This document shows positions 22,088 to 32,583 of a stretch of 64,000 bases of DNA, in pieces (position 1 is the first letter of the stretch; the number at the start of each line of letters is the position of its first letter). Source of the DNA: Trichodelitschia bisporula (taxonomy: Eukaryota > Ascomycota > Dothideomycetes > Phaeotrichales > Phaeotrichaceae); the NCBI GenBank assembly GCA_010356995.1, contig ML996690.1:1148217-1212216 (forward strand), written 5' to 3'. A program made the position numbers and the translations under genes. The notes beneath the pieces were generated by a model. It did no database searches, had not been told where the DNA came from, and saw only the letters and a list, made by a program, of their open reading frames with translations.

Positions 22088-24097
22088 TTACGTCGCCAAC
22101 GAGCTCTCAAACTCGCGCCAAATGCCTACAACCGCCTCCAAATGCTCAACCCGCATCTTGCCCTCCTCGGCCGTCGCCAACGTGCGCGCCGTATTCACCG
22201 CATTCGAAATCTCACGCCCGTTCATCGGCGCCTCCACCACGCGCTCGACCCACTCGTCACCGTCTATATCCAGCACCTCGGCCGGCACCTCCGCGAGCTT
22301 CTGGAACCAAAGCGCGCGACGGCGCTCCGCATCCGGCGACACGTACTGCAGCGCGAGATGAATGCGGCTGCGAATTGCAGGATCAAACACAGACACGCGG
22401 TTAGACGTCAGGAACAAAATACCCTGGAAATACTCCAGCTGGCGCAGAAACACGGCAACCAGGTTATTCTGCTCGAAGCGGTCGGGCCCGCTGTCGCGCG
22501 CCTCGAGGAAAACGTCTGCTTCGTCGATGAGCACGATGGCTTGCCAGGTGCTGGCGTAGGTGAGCAGTTTCTTGAGCTCGTGGCTGATTTGCACGCCCCA
22601 GGACCCCAGCTCGCCGGAAGAGATTTTGAGGAGCGGGCGCCGGGTCTGCTCGGCGGCGAGTTCGGCGGTGAGCGTCTTGCCTGCGCCGGGCGCGCCGTGG
22701 AGCAGAAAGATGAGTCCCTTGCCCTTGAGCGAGGCCTCGTCGCGCGCCTGGTCCGGGAAGCGGTGTGATGTGACGAGGGACTTGATCAGGCGGCGCTGGG
22801 CGAGCGGGAGGATGAGCTGTTCCATGGGATCGGGGCGCCAGGTGACGGGGCTGAAGTTGTCGACAAAGAACTTGCACCACAGCTTGAGCTCCATGCTGTA
22901 GCCGTAGATATAGGGCGGGCAGAGCAGCGGGTCGGCGTCGACGCTGGTGAAGCAGTTGGTGTCGCAGTTGAGCTTGCGGGTCTTGTCGTCTTCGCGGAAG
23001 GCGCAGCAGGATTCCTTCTGGTCGCGCATTTCCTCGACGAAGGTCTTGGGGTCGAGGACGACGCGCTCGCAGGCGGTCCGGGGGAGCCAGGTCCCGTCGT
23101 AGTTGGACCGCTCGTCGTAGAAGTCGAACGGCGGGGTCTTGAGGAAGAGGAATAGGCCGTCGTAATCGATGCTGTTGACACCGCGATACGTGAGGTACTT
23201 CTCGCCGCGGGCCGTCAGTCTTGCCTTGATCTCCTCCTGACTATCAAGCGGGAGGAACTTGAGCGGCACAATCGAGAACCCATTAATCTGCCCCGCATTC
23301 TCGCCCACAAACTCGCGCTTCTGGAAGATGTGCAGGTTCTCGCTCCCCGTGCCGATGTCCGCGCCGTCGCACGACGTGAATGCGCACGACAGCTCGAAAT
23401 ACTTCCCGTTGCACGGGTCCTCGTGATACCCGGTTTGCTGCAGGCGGTACAGCCGGTCCTGGCCATACTTCGAGTGGAGGAGCAGGTCACCGGGCCGGAA
23501 GACCATCCAGAGGTTCTTGAAGGCGCAGAGCCCGGAGTCGATGAGTTTCTCCGCGTCGCGGCCGTCGTCGCCGGCTTCGCAGGTCAGGAAGTGCAGCAGC
23601 AGGTCGATGTGCTCGCGGGTGGTGTCGTCAGCCTCGGCCTTAGCCTTGAAGTCCGACAGCTGCGAGCGGTGATGATAGAGCAGCTCAAACGGGCTCTCGT
23701 ATGTCGCTTGGGAGGAGAAATCGAGGGACTCAGATGGGTAGTACTCGACGACGGCCTTGAGCGTGGCCAGCAGCTGCGGCGAATTGATCTGCACAATCTT
23801 CTTCTCCTGCTTGCCCTTCTCGTTCAAGACCTGCTTGAGTACGATGGCGAATTGCTCGAAGGGCTTCTTCTCCAGGCTGCTCATGTACTTGTCCTTCTCG
23901 ATGACTTCGACATCTCCAGACTTGGTCCGCTCAACCAGCGCCTTGATCTCGCACACACTGCCCGTCAGCGCATCGTATCCGGGCTCCTCATCGGCCTTGG
24001 CCGGCTTGTCGGTGGCATCAGCAACATCAGCAGCCGTGACCTCCGTCAACTTCTCAGAGGTGTCGCTCAGGGCGACAGTGGGTTTCTCATCAGCCAT
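22088..24097 (-). CDS. AAA-type ATPase with DUF7025-like N-terminal region
   Basis: One uninterrupted frame of 669 residues from the ATG at 24097. The same frame stays open upstream to 24145, but that codon is GTG. The C-terminal third is an AAA module: Walker A HGAPGAGKT near residue 465, Walker B IVLIDEAD near 518, sensor LTSNR, and the arginine-finger region AIRSRIHLAL. The central part (WMVFRPGDLLLHSKYGQDRL, GKYFELSC, YRGVNSIDYDGLFLFL) matches the conserved region found before the ATPase in many filamentous fungal AAA proteins (DUF7025). These form expanded families with unknown substrates; some are distant to Bcs1-like or peroxisomal AAA proteins. No targeting signal is evident. The lack of introns is unlike most neighbours. 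Confidence 0.88.
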   Translation of the reverse strand: MADEKPTVALSDTSEKLTEVTAADVADATDKPAKADEEPGYDALTGSVCEIKALVERTKSGDVEVIEKDKYMSSLEKKPFEQFAIVLKQVLNEKGKQEKKIVQINSPQLLATLKAVVEYYPSESLDFSSQATYESPFELLYHHRSQLSDFKAKAEADDTTREHIDLLLHFLTCEAGDDGRDAEKLIDSGLCAFKNLWMVFRPGDLLLHSKYGQDRLYRLQQTGYHEDPCNGKYFELSCAFTSCDGADIGTGSENLHIFQKREFVGENAGQINGFSIVPLKFLPLDSQEEIKARLTARGEKYLTYRGVNSIDYDGLFLFLKTPPFDFYDERSNYDGTWLPRTACERVVLDPKTFVEEMRDQKESCCAFREDDKTRKLNCDTNCFTSVDADPLLCPPYIYGYSMELKLWCKFFVDNFSPVTWRPDPMEQLILPLAQRRLIKSLVTSHRFPDQARDEASLKGKGLIFLLHGAPGAGKTLTAELAAEQTRRPLLKISSGELGSWGVQISHELKKLLTYASTWQAIVLIDEADVFLEARDSGPDRFEQNNLVAVFLRQLEYFQGILFLTSNRVSVFDPAIRSRIHLALQYVSPDAERRRALWFQKLAEVPAEVLDIDGDEWVERVVEAPMNGREISNAVNTARTLATAEEGKMRVEHLEAVVGIWREFESSLAT

Positions 24098-25085
24098 ATC
24101 GTCAGGCACAAGCGTCAGCAACACAGCGCCGAGAAATGAGAACACGAATAAATAAACGCAGTAAGCCGTGCTCGAAGATGGAAGCTGAATTCGAGTGTAG
24201 TCAAGAACGTCGTCAACAAGATTCTGCCTTCACCAAACACCGTCAAACCCTCACCCATATATATACTCATACCCCCCCGATTGCGCCCTTCTGCCTGGAC
24301 AAACATCCAGACCTAGCACCATGCATGATGGCCGCAGCCGCAGGAAGCTTAGCCCGGGCGGGCGCAGCTCGACGCAGTTCAGGGCGCGGAGTGACCGCCC
24401 CCCCACACGCGCGAGGACGAATCAGCTCCCCCGCACACATCTCTCCGGGCCCTAACCATCGGTCTCGCCCGCGGGCCACGATGCGGGGTGGATGTGGTGG
24501 GATGTGGTGGGCTAGTGGGGAGCAGGTGTGGCGGAGTGGGATTGCGGTGTCGGTGACGCCGGGCGAGGCCGCCCCGCACCTCAGCCAACGTAACCCGACG
24601 TCACCACGGCACGCAAGAAGGGCACCGCCAGGTTGGTGCAGGCTGCGACCCGCGATGCTGCCTATGTCATAACGGTGTCTTTGGTGATCTAGGCTGGAGT
24701 CTAGGATATTTGCTTCATTGATGTTATTTGGCGTTTGACCGGTACGTTGGTAGAGGCGGTAGCCTTACAGCGTACTTCGGACAGGCACGATAGGCTGCAG
24801 GGTGCGTGGGGCCTGTCGCCTGTATGATCTGACAGATGACCATTGCCCTTTGAGTGTTGGCATGCAGATGGTGAGGAATAGAGCAGAGAGGGGACCGATT
24901 AGCTCTGGCAAGGGACATCTTTACTTTGCCTGCTTCGATACTCTGCAGACGTTCCCAAACAGGCAATGACAGGCAATGTGCATCGCATCTGCATCGCATC
25001 TGCATCGCTTCCCTTTACAGAAATGCATCTCGCCTGCTTCATGCCAGCAACGACGGAAATAGTAGCTCGACAAAGCGGGGGATAT
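24098..25085. other. Intergenic; AAA ATPase promoter side
   Basis: A TATATATA-type stretch at about 24257-24266 lies some 160 bp upstream of the AAA ATPase ATG. No gene was recognised in the rest. Confidence 0.4.
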
Positions 25086-25217
25086 TCTGAGGTCACTGAT
25101 TACCCGCAGGGCGCTGGCTGCCCGCAGTCACCGACTACCTGCACGTCACCGATTATCCGCATGTCATCGATTACCCGCAAGTCATCGACTACCTGCAGGC
25201 CACCAGCTACCCGCAAC
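25086..25217. repeat. Degenerate minisatellite, about seven 18-bp units
   Basis: Units resemble GTCACCGATTACCCGCAN and follow one another with one 17-bp unit. Differences are mainly C/T changes, with a conserved GAYTACC-type centre and YGCA end. In one frame the later units read VTDYPH/VIDYPQ-like hexapeptides, but no complete gene was found around them. Confidence 0.8.
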
Positions 25218-25267
25218 AACGCAGCATCCCCATCTTCAGTATGCTGAGTACAGACACCGCGATTCCA
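25218..25267. other. Short spacer after the acyl-CoA dehydrogenase gene
   Basis: 3' flank of the acyl-CoA dehydrogenase gene, directly abutting the minisatellite; the repeat may lie in its 3' UTR. Confidence 0.4.
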
Positions 25268-26606
25268 CTACAACTTCCACCCCCTTTTCCTCGCTGCAAG
25301 CGTCTCGATCCTAACCGCCAAATCCTCCAAAATCTCCTCACTCCCCCCCCCCACAACCATCATCCTCAAGTCACGGGTAATCTGCTCAACCCTTCCACCA
25401 ACACCACCCCGCTGATACCCCACCCCCCCAAGCACCTGCTGAGCCTCACGCGCCGCCCGCTCCAGCGTCTGGCCCCCCATAACCTTCGCCAAGGCAATCC
25501 TGCCCGCAATCTCCTGTCCCTCCCAGCCCGTCTCGGAGCACTTAACATGGTATGCAATCTGCTCAAGCCACGCCCAATGCGCCTCGACGTCGCGCGCCAG
25601 CATCGCGAGCTTATGCCGTATGATTTGGTTCGCCGCGAGCGGGCGCCCGAACGTATGCCGTGTATGCGCATAGTTAAACGCGGTGGTGAGGCACTCGCGC
25701 GCCATGCGGTTGCACCCGACGGCCATGACGAAGCGCTCGCGGTTGAAGTTCGTCATTATGATTTTGAAGCCGGAGTTCTCGCGGCCCAAGAGATTGGAGA
25801 TCGGGACATGCACGTCTTCGAGGTCGACCCAGGAGGCGCCGCCGGCGGTTTGGCCGCTGTGGGGGATGCGCCGGTGGGTTATGCCGGGGGTTGAGAGGGG
25901 GATTACGAGCTGCATTGTTAGCCATTGGGTCTTTATGAGGCTGCGGGGAACATACCACGCTGATGCCGCCCATGCCCGGACCACCCGTGCGGACGGCAGT
26001 GGTCATATGCGTCGCCCACGGAATGCCGGTGATGAACTTCTTCGTCCCATTGACCACGTAATGCGTCCCATCCTCCGTCTTAACCGCTTTCGTCACAATA
26101 TTCGCCACATCCGATCCCGCCCCCGGCTCCGTAATCCCCAGACAAAAACTCGTCTCCCACGTAAACAATCCAGGGAGCCACTTCCGGCGCTGCTCCTCCG
26201 TGCCATAATGCACGACGGGCGGGGCGCCGATAACCGACGCGCCGGACAGAGACGTCATGACACCGCCGAGGGCCCGGCTTGTCTGATCCGTCATGAGCAG
26301 GAAGTGAAATGCATCGAGTTCGTCGACCGGAATGCCGGCTGGGTCGGGTAGGTCAGCGGGCCGGTATTCCTTCGGGATGTCGACGTGCGCGAAGCCGGAG
26401 CGCACCCATTTAAGCGCCTCCTCGCGTGGGGCACCACCGGCCGCTTCCCAGTCCAGCGAGTACGGGAGTATTTTCTCCTCGACGTAGGTGCGCAGCTCGT
26501 TGCGTAGTTTCCGGTGCGACGCGCTGTAGTACGGCGAGTGGATGTATTCGAAGGCGGGCTCGGCCCAGGGCGCGAGGCGGGCGGTATCGCGCTTGGAAGA
26601 TGCCAT
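25268..26606 (-). CDS. Acyl-CoA dehydrogenase family protein
   Basis: Two exons (26606-25956 and 25909-25268) give 430 residues; the 46-bp intron is phase 0. N-terminal, middle and C-terminal acyl-CoA dehydrogenase domains are all present. The FAD-binding signature is seen in FCLGITEPGAGSDVANIVTK; the C-terminal helices include GFKIIMTNFNRERFVMAVG and HTFGRPLAANQIIRHKLA. The family oxidises acyl-CoA thioesters at the alpha-beta bond, passing electrons to ETF or oxygen. The late motif reads VVGGGSEEIL. The YEG-type Glu used as the catalytic base in medium-chain enzymes is therefore not at that place, as in several fungal and bacterial subgroups. No clear mitochondrial presequence or peroxisomal C-terminal tripeptide (end is WKL) is seen, though KL at the end could weakly act as PTS1. 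Substrate unknown. Confidence 0.92.
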
Positions 26607-27180
26607 TGCGGAGATTGGACTCAATGGCTGAAACCGTGGAGCGAGGGCGAGGCATGGTGAGGGGTTGAGTTGCTTATTGATTGCTGGTGCGGCCGATCAC
26701 GAGCTTGGTGCGGAGGTGATGCGGAGAAGTCTGGGGTTGCCGCGGCTGGGATGTGCGCGCATGGATATGTCATCCCGCACCACGGTGGGCTTCATGTACC
26801 TAGGTAACTGCCATTTGATTCGAAAGCAATTTGCTTGGTTTCTTGAGAGTTTCATGGGAAACAGTTGTTAGTCTACTCCAGGGTAGACACGATGACTTTC
26901 GGGATGCAGAACTTGCGATTTGGGAGGTTGGGTGCCCCAAAGCCATCAGGAAGCCACGTCCATGGGTAATTTAGTGTCAAGTTATTGATATCAAAGCCAC
27001 GAGAATATCACATTGGTCCTAAGCCTTGTAGCTTTAAAACCCCCTGACCTATCAAAGCGCATTGAATTCAAAATCCGAACCCGTAAAACGAAAGCAGTAA
27101 ACCATGGGTATCATATGCAATGCATGCCATCAGCACCATGCAATCGCAGTGAAAGGCAAAACCAGCAACATTCAGGACAT
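26607..27180. other. Intergenic region
   Basis: The left end should contain the promoter of the acyl-CoA dehydrogenase gene and the right end the 3' UTR of the Gtr1 gene. No additional gene was recognised. Confidence 0.4.
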
Positions 27181-28304
27181 TCAACTATCCGCATCCACCG
27201 GCCGCTTCCGGTTTCCAATGTCCAAGTCGGCAAACCTAGGCCGCGCAAGGGCGATATTCACCCGGGCAGCATTGAATACATGTTCGGACGGCGGAATCGT
27301 GACGGCCAAGTTGGTGTTTTCCGTCAACCTCGTGATAAAAAACATGAAACGGCCAGTTTTGATCTGGAGCTCGGCAAAATTGGCGCTGCCGGCTGGGATG
27401 CCCGTGTGCTTACTATCACCGGTTAGTAAGGACCTACGACGGAGGAAGAAAACCTTACGCCAATGACTGCTTGTGCGTCTTCAAGATGCTTGAGATGCGC
27501 TCGAAGCGGTCAATGTACGGGTTGCTGGCCTCCACTCCCCGCGTAACATGCGTCACCATCAAACAGGTCGTCCGCTCGTACAGGATCAGCTCCCGCGCGT
27601 CAATGACCTCCGCCAGCATCTCCAGCAGATTTTCGATCGTGCTCGCGTTCGGGATGAGAAAGTAGATGACCTGCGTCCACGCCTTGTACAGGCTCTGGTC
27701 CCAGATACTCGTTGGGTAGAACTCGACAGTGTCTCGAAAGCCCTCGGAGGCAGACCGGATATACTCCGTGCGCTCCTCGAACGTCTGGGCTCGTCGACTG
27801 GCTTGGACGAGGTCCATCTTGTGGATGAGGCAGAAGACCTTTGCGCTCGGGGACCATTCTTGCAGGGCACGGATGATGTTGCTGTAGTTGACGACATCGG
27901 TATGAGGCTCTCGGGATTCGATGTCAAAGACAAATATGAGGACGGCCACGCTGCTGAATACGTGCGACCGTTGGTGAGTGAGGTAGTTCTCGACAAAGCC
28001 ATCCTGACTGGGGATCGTCAGAACGGGCACAAACAACCTCTAGGTTTCAAGGCGGCTCCATGCCTCTGGAGACTAACATTGCCATGAAACCGAGGACATC
28101 TTACCCTCCACAGTCCCACAGATTCAGGGTCAGGTTTCCCATGAACTTGATATTGCTATGCTCGACATCAATGGTCGCTGCTAGCCTGCGTACATCTTTG
28201 GCGACGTAGTTGCTGAAAACGATGGACCTCATCGACGATTTCCCCGCGCCACTTTTGCCCATCAGCAGCACCTTACGCTGCTTCTGGCGTTTGACCGAAC
28301 TCAT
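27181..28304 (-). CDS. GTR1: Rag-family GTPase Gtr1 (TORC1 activation, EGO complex)
   Basis: Three exons (28304-28105, 28007-27459 and 27412-27181) give 326 residues; the introns are 97 and 46 bp. G-motifs: P-loop [12 protein letters not shown] at about residues 13-24, switch region and [17 protein letters not shown] across the first junction, and HKMD for guanine specificity. The C-terminal half ([38 protein letters not shown]) forms the Roadblock-like domain that pairs with Gtr2. Yeast Gtr1, with Gtr2 and Ego proteins on the vacuole, signals amino acid supply to TORC1; the same is expected here. Length matches the family (yeast 310). It is head-to-head with the WW-protein gene, with only 227 bp between the two start codons. 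Confidence 0.95.
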
Positions 28305-28531
28305 GACGAAGGAGTTGTTAGAAGGAATAAATTGATGACTACGAATGGCTGATGTTCCAGGACGACAAGCCCCCCCAGCCCCAATGCCAAGCATGCGGTG
28401 ATTGATGTCCGGAGCGGAACAACAATTTTTCGAGACGGCGCGTCGTGAAGCTCTGATGAAGGGTGGAAGCGTAATGGTACCACCATCTTTATTCAACTTC
28501 CCTACCTCTCTACTGCGAATTACTATCTCCC
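28305..28531. promoter_or_regulatory. Bidirectional promoter between GTR1 and the WW-domain gene
   Basis: 227 bp separate the two divergent start codons, so both promoters must lie here. No clear TATA box was seen. Confidence 0.65.
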
Positions 28532-29374
28532 ATGGCGTCCCCCGCTGGCGACCATAACTCTTCTACCGACAGCCCCGCCCGTAGCGGCGCCGACGACAAA
28601 CACAACGGGCTGGGCGCCGAAGCGCAAAAAACTCCCCTCGACAGACAATCACCCGCTCCCGAACAAACACCCCAGGACAAAGTCGCCGCCCTGCCTTCCG
28701 AACCACCATTACCCAACGAAGAAGCACCACCCCCACTACCGGACGAAGCACCGCCACTGCCGGCCGAAGAGCCGCCGGATGACGGCTGGGAACCACTGTG
28801 GGATCCAAACGCGGGGGCATTCTACTTTTTCAACAGGTTCACCAAGGCATCACAGTGGGAGAACCCACGAATTCCGGAGGCGACCGCTGCGGTCGCCACA
28901 CCAGCCGTGGATGTCGGACCCCATGACCCGATAGCAGCCGAAGGATCCGGGCCTAGTGACGGCACGTCCTCGGAGCTCAAGCGCGGTCCGGCTGGAGGCT
29001 ACAACCCCGCGATCCACGGCGACTACGACCCCAATGCGGACTACGCGATTGAGGCGCATCCGGAAGACGAGGAGCGTACTGCAGCCCAGCAGGCCGATCC
29101 GAACGCCATCTACTCCTCCATTGGCGCGTTTAACCGCTTTACAGGCCGGTGGCAGGACGCGACCGTGAATCCGGACACGCACAACGATGAGAATAAGACG
29201 AAACGGCAGATGAGCGCATACTTTGACGTGGATGCTGCGGCCAATAGCCACGACGGACGCAGTCTCAAGGCCGAGCGGCAGGGCAAGAAGCTCAGTAAGG
29301 AGGAGGTTCGAGCATTCCGTGAGAAGCGGAGAGCGAAGAAGGAGGAGAAGCGGCGAGCATGGCTGCGAGACTAG
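28532..29374 (+). CDS. WW-domain protein
   Basis: Single-exon gene of 280 residues. Residues 1-85 are disordered and rich in Pro/Glu ([20 protein letters not shown]). One WW domain follows at about residues 86-114 ([20 protein letters not shown] and [10 protein letters not shown]), with the two signature Trp and the final Pro. A second conserved block ([18 protein letters not shown] and [17 protein letters not shown]) is followed by a charged helical tail ([19 protein letters not shown]) that can act as a nuclear signal. WW domains bind Pro-rich ligands; proteins of this layout in fungi are conserved but poorly described, and links to RNA processing or transcription are only guesses. The ATG context is good (CCCATGG). 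Confidence 0.9.
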   Translation: MASPAGDHNSSTDSPARSGADDKHNGLGAEAQKTPLDRQSPAPEQTPQDKVAALPSEPPLPNEEAPPPLPDEAPPLPAEEPPDDGWEPLWDPNAGAFYFFNRFTKASQWENPRIPEATAAVATPAVDVGPHDPIAAEGSGPSDGTSSELKRGPAGGYNPAIHGDYDPNADYAIEAHPEDEERTAAQQADPNAIYSSIGAFNRFTGRWQDATVNPDTHNDENKTKRQMSAYFDVDAAANSHDGRSLKAERQGKKLSKEEVRAFREKRRAKKEEKRRAWLRD

Positions 29375-31396
29375 ACCGTAGTGTAGATGGCGTTAGCTTT
29401 TGGTGTACGTTGTATTTTAGCCTGCATCTGTTAGTATGGGTACGGAGTTCTGCGTGTTATTACTTGCTGCGGAGCATGTTGCCTGTGGTCTAGGTTTCGG
29501 GGCAAAGCAATTTCGTACCGTCAACGTCCGCTGGTGAAATCAGTGACATAAGATATGGGGGGAGGGTTTGTGTGAGTGGAGGGTTCGCATAGTAGAGCAT
29601 TTACTAAGCGCCAGCTGCTGAAGGGAACCTTGTAGCCACGTTTCGTCCAGGGCAGAGTGGCTGTGCCGATGAGGACTGTGGCCACACAGTTTCAGCATCC
29701 AATCCTGGTCAGACAGGATACTCTGTTGTGTTCAATTTCTCGGTAACGGGTCATCCTAGGGTCAGTGACGACAACATCGGGTCTTGACGGCGGTTCGCTG
29801 TATCCCCGGCGGATAGCACATCATCCACTTCAAGGAATGGTTCGAACCCCGTCTGTTGTGACGTTCATTCGGCTCCTTAGATTGATCCTCAGAGATACGA
29901 CCTGGAATGATGTCTTGCGAAGCATCCCGTGCTGACACCTGCAAAAGGTAGAATCTGAAGCAGCATGTCAGCCAGGCAACCTGTCTTTTCACCACCGCAC
30001 GCCCGAGATGAACAGAGCGCCTCGGGAACAAATAGGTCTGTAAACCCGATTGGGCCCCAAGTCCACAGCACCAACACCACAAATCCGAGACGGCACCGGC
30101 CACGTATGTAGGTTGAGTGTCGCCCAACAACCACGGAATCTCTGTCATCGGTGCCATCCAGGAATTCTTCAAGCGGCCTTTGTCCCTGCAGATCTCCAGC
30201 TTGTGCTCCCATTTGTTAGCGCAGCCTTACCCATCAGATAAGCACTGCCATGGCTCTTGGCCGCGCAAAGCCAAGACGGTTAAAAAGCTTGACCATAATA
30301 TCGATATGAAGGGCGCTCGACTTCCGACATCATGCCATGCCATCATTGTGAATCTGCTTTGAGTATGCTTTGGAGGTGAAATGAAGAGCCATGACGTCTC
30401 ACAATATCGTGTTCGCATGTCTACTTGCCCATCAGAGAGACCATGGGTCTTAAAGTGCCGCGACCAGCATCGTTGCTGACCTCCGAGGCACTTTCCGCTC
30501 CCTAGTCTAGGGTTTCATCCCCTTCAACAACCCGCCATTTCACACCGTCGCCCTGCCAGAGTCGGCTCCGCACATTGAGCCACGTTGACCAAACACACGC
30601 CCGCGCATCGGGGAAGTGGTCAGGGCAAACAGCTCATAGGCCGCACCGCTCCTATCAGACGCAACCCCGCTCCCAACGCGGCAACACAGTCCCCATGCAT
30701 TTTGCATGCACTTGGCGCATACCAGCCTTCAGCCCCGCCGCAGATTGGTTGGTCTTCTGACGGCTGGTATGTGGCGCTCGTTACAAGGGCCGCGGTGTTT
30801 GTGTCAGTCAGACTGCCCTTTGCCAGCCCACTGCTGCCAGCTTGCTTGCTGCTAGGGCCGCGCAATCCGCGATTGTGAGGGTTGTGCCACGATGCGAGGC
30901 CTGGACCTGCGATATTGCGGGGAGACAGGGACAGGCCGCTAGCCCCAATGCCCCGCGGGGGAGGTGGTATCCCGCGGCACAGTGGGGCGCAACGACAGGA
31001 TAAGGGCCAACTGCGCCACGGATGGGGCCCGATGCGGGTGCATATTCACCGTCAATTGAGCTGCGCGAATTATGGGCGCAGGGCTAGATGAGGCATGACT
31101 TCCAGTTGCCTGGGTGGGCTGGCCGCATGCTATGGCTGTGCTGCTCCGATAGGCTTTTGCTGCAATATGCGCAGCCAGGGGGGTCTTCTCAGCTGAGAAG
31201 GGAGGAACGCCCAAGTGGCCCGCGTTCCTGCCGTCGGTTGGCTGTCCTACGTCCGAGGGACGTATTAAAGCTGCTGGCCCTCGTTCCTGCTGCCGCTGCT
31301 CTCAGTTTCCCCGCCTCTCCGCCCTCAAAATTATCGACTGCCACCAGTATCGCAAGCCTCACTGACTTTTATCTCAACACCTCACCTTAACGTCAT
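29375..31396. other. Large intergenic region
   Basis: About 2 kb with no supportable gene. A GGTTCGAACCC word at about 29846-29856 resembles a tRNA B box, but no cloverleaf can be built around it. The last 200 bp, CT-rich and ending in a spliced leader, belong to the Cys-rich microprotein gene. Confidence 0.4.
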
Positions 31397-31452
31397 GTAA
31401 GGACTCCCAGCTGCCAATTGATTGTTCTTCGCTAATGACTATCGCTCTACAG
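31397..31452 (+). other. Probable 5' UTR intron of the Cys-rich microprotein gene
   Basis: The stretch begins with GTAAGG and ends with CTACAG, with a branch-point-like CTAATG about 20 bp before the acceptor. It ends 5 bp upstream of the ATG at 31458. Splicing is inferred from these signals. Confidence 0.55.
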
Positions 31453-31457
31453 TCAAA

Positions 31458-31580
31458 ATGCCTGGCAGCACCTCCTCCAGCATCGCCTCGGTCGTCAAGC
31501 CGAAGCCGATCAAGACCACGTGCGGCGAAGAATGCGATTGCTGCGGTATGGATGAGTCGTGCTGGTGCGTTGTCATGTAA
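31458..31580 (+). CDS. 40-residue Cys-rich, metallothionein-like microprotein
   Basis: A complete ATG..TAA frame codes for 40 residues. The first half is Ser/Val/Lys/Pro-rich (MPGSTSSSIASVVKPKPIKT). The second half holds six Cys in sixteen residues (CGEECDCCGMDESCWC), then VVM. The Cys-X3-Cys-X-Cys-Cys-X5-Cys-X-Cys spacing resembles small fungal metallothioneins, which bind copper, zinc or cadmium in the cytosol. No signal peptide is present. Support for a real gene is the spliced-leader signal ending 5 bp before the ATG, a CAAAATGCC start context, and the Cys density; there is no homology evidence available here. Chance occurrence or a different role (for example metal-sensing or zinc-knuckle peptide) cannot be excluded. 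Confidence 0.6.
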   Translation: MPGSTSSSIASVVKPKPIKTTCGEECDCCGMDESCWCVVM

Positions 31581-32055
31581 AGCCGCCGGAGGGACTGGCC
31601 AAACGAGGATGGAGCTATGGAGTTGGCGTCGTCGCACCGTGGAAGCAAACTGGTCGTGGCATGCCTGGGTCGTGATTGCTGCTCGTTCTGTTTACTCTTG
31701 AGCAAATCAAATCAACCTTTAGTTCTATACCACATCGCGTGTGCCAAAGTGAATCTAGCAGTGTAAACATTGATTGTCGTTCCTGTTCAAGCTTGGCTCT
31801 CGTCATGCTGCCGCGGAAGCGCGGGAGAGCTCGGTAACGCCATGTATTGGCGTCTTGGCCGACTTCATAAACATCCGCAGTGCCCGGTCACTGAGAGTTA
31901 TTGCGGTGCCATAGCACTATTTGCGTGAGGATTTCTGCCCGTCCCCTCGTGAAGATGTGAACGTGTCCCCATGCCAAGGCAACACCCTGATCCGTATCTG
32001 AGGCCAGCTGCACTGCCAAAGAGTTCACAACTGCCTCACAGGACGCGTGCCTTGT
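31581..32055. other. Intergenic between convergent small genes
   Basis: Probably 3' UTRs of the Cys-rich gene (plus) and the EthD gene (minus). Nothing else was recognised. Confidence 0.4.
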
Positions 32056-32583
32056 TCATCCAACCTTCTTACCATTCTCAATGATCATGTATTCATCGCT
32101 TGCTGTTCAGCATCGAAGGCCACTCAGGGTCGGATCTTGGGACTTACCCGACCATCATCCGCATCTGGCTCTCGTCCATGAAGTTGTCGTGGTCACTGGA
32201 CAGCAGCTTCGACTCGGGATCGTACAGGAACTGGGCAAAAGATTTGTAGTCCGGGAAATAAAAGGTGCAGATGGCATCGTAGTCCAAAAGAGGGGCTTTG
32301 CCCTTCAAGATATCTTGCATCGTGGTTCGATCTCGCTGTAGATGGTACGTCTGCGACGGGGTTTCAGTAGCCGTACTACGGGAGAGACATTCCAGGAGCA
32401 TACGAGACTGTAGCTAATGATATTATGCTTCAATAAAACAGGTGCGGCTCTTTGAGCGTGATGGTTGTTGTAATGCTCAATGAAGTCCTCATCGCTAATG
32501 TCCTCGCGCTTCTTCACGAGGATGGTGACCTTGGTAACCTTGCGGAAGCCGGCTGTGCCCGGATAGCCAGCCTCGAGGACCAT
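32056..32583 (-). CDS. EthD-domain protein
   Basis: Three exons (32583-32404, 32350-32148 and 32098-32056) give 141 residues. The introns are 53 and 49 bp; the second uses an AAG acceptor and its removal gives the fitting end MMVGDEYMIIENGKKVG. The EthD dimeric alpha/beta-barrel pattern is clear: VTKVTILVKKREDISDEDFI with EHYNNHH, then the C-terminal YPDY-like FYFPDYKSFAQFLYDPES and MVGDEYMIIENG. In fungi such proteins include dehydratases of pigment and polyketide routes and small stress proteins. No polyketide synthase is nearby, so a pathway cannot be given. The ATG at 32583 is the only one in frame shortly before the domain; a further upstream exon cannot be ruled out because the preceding 150 bp contain a coding-like frame. 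Confidence 0.85.

Noticed and set aside
24098-24145. Hydrophobic 16-residue extension of the AAA ATPase
   Set aside because: The frame begins at GTG, not ATG; the ATG at 24097 is the first real start.
29830-29870. tRNA gene suggested by a B-box-like GGTTCGAACCC
   Set aside because: No acceptor stem or anticodon arm can be built on either strand.
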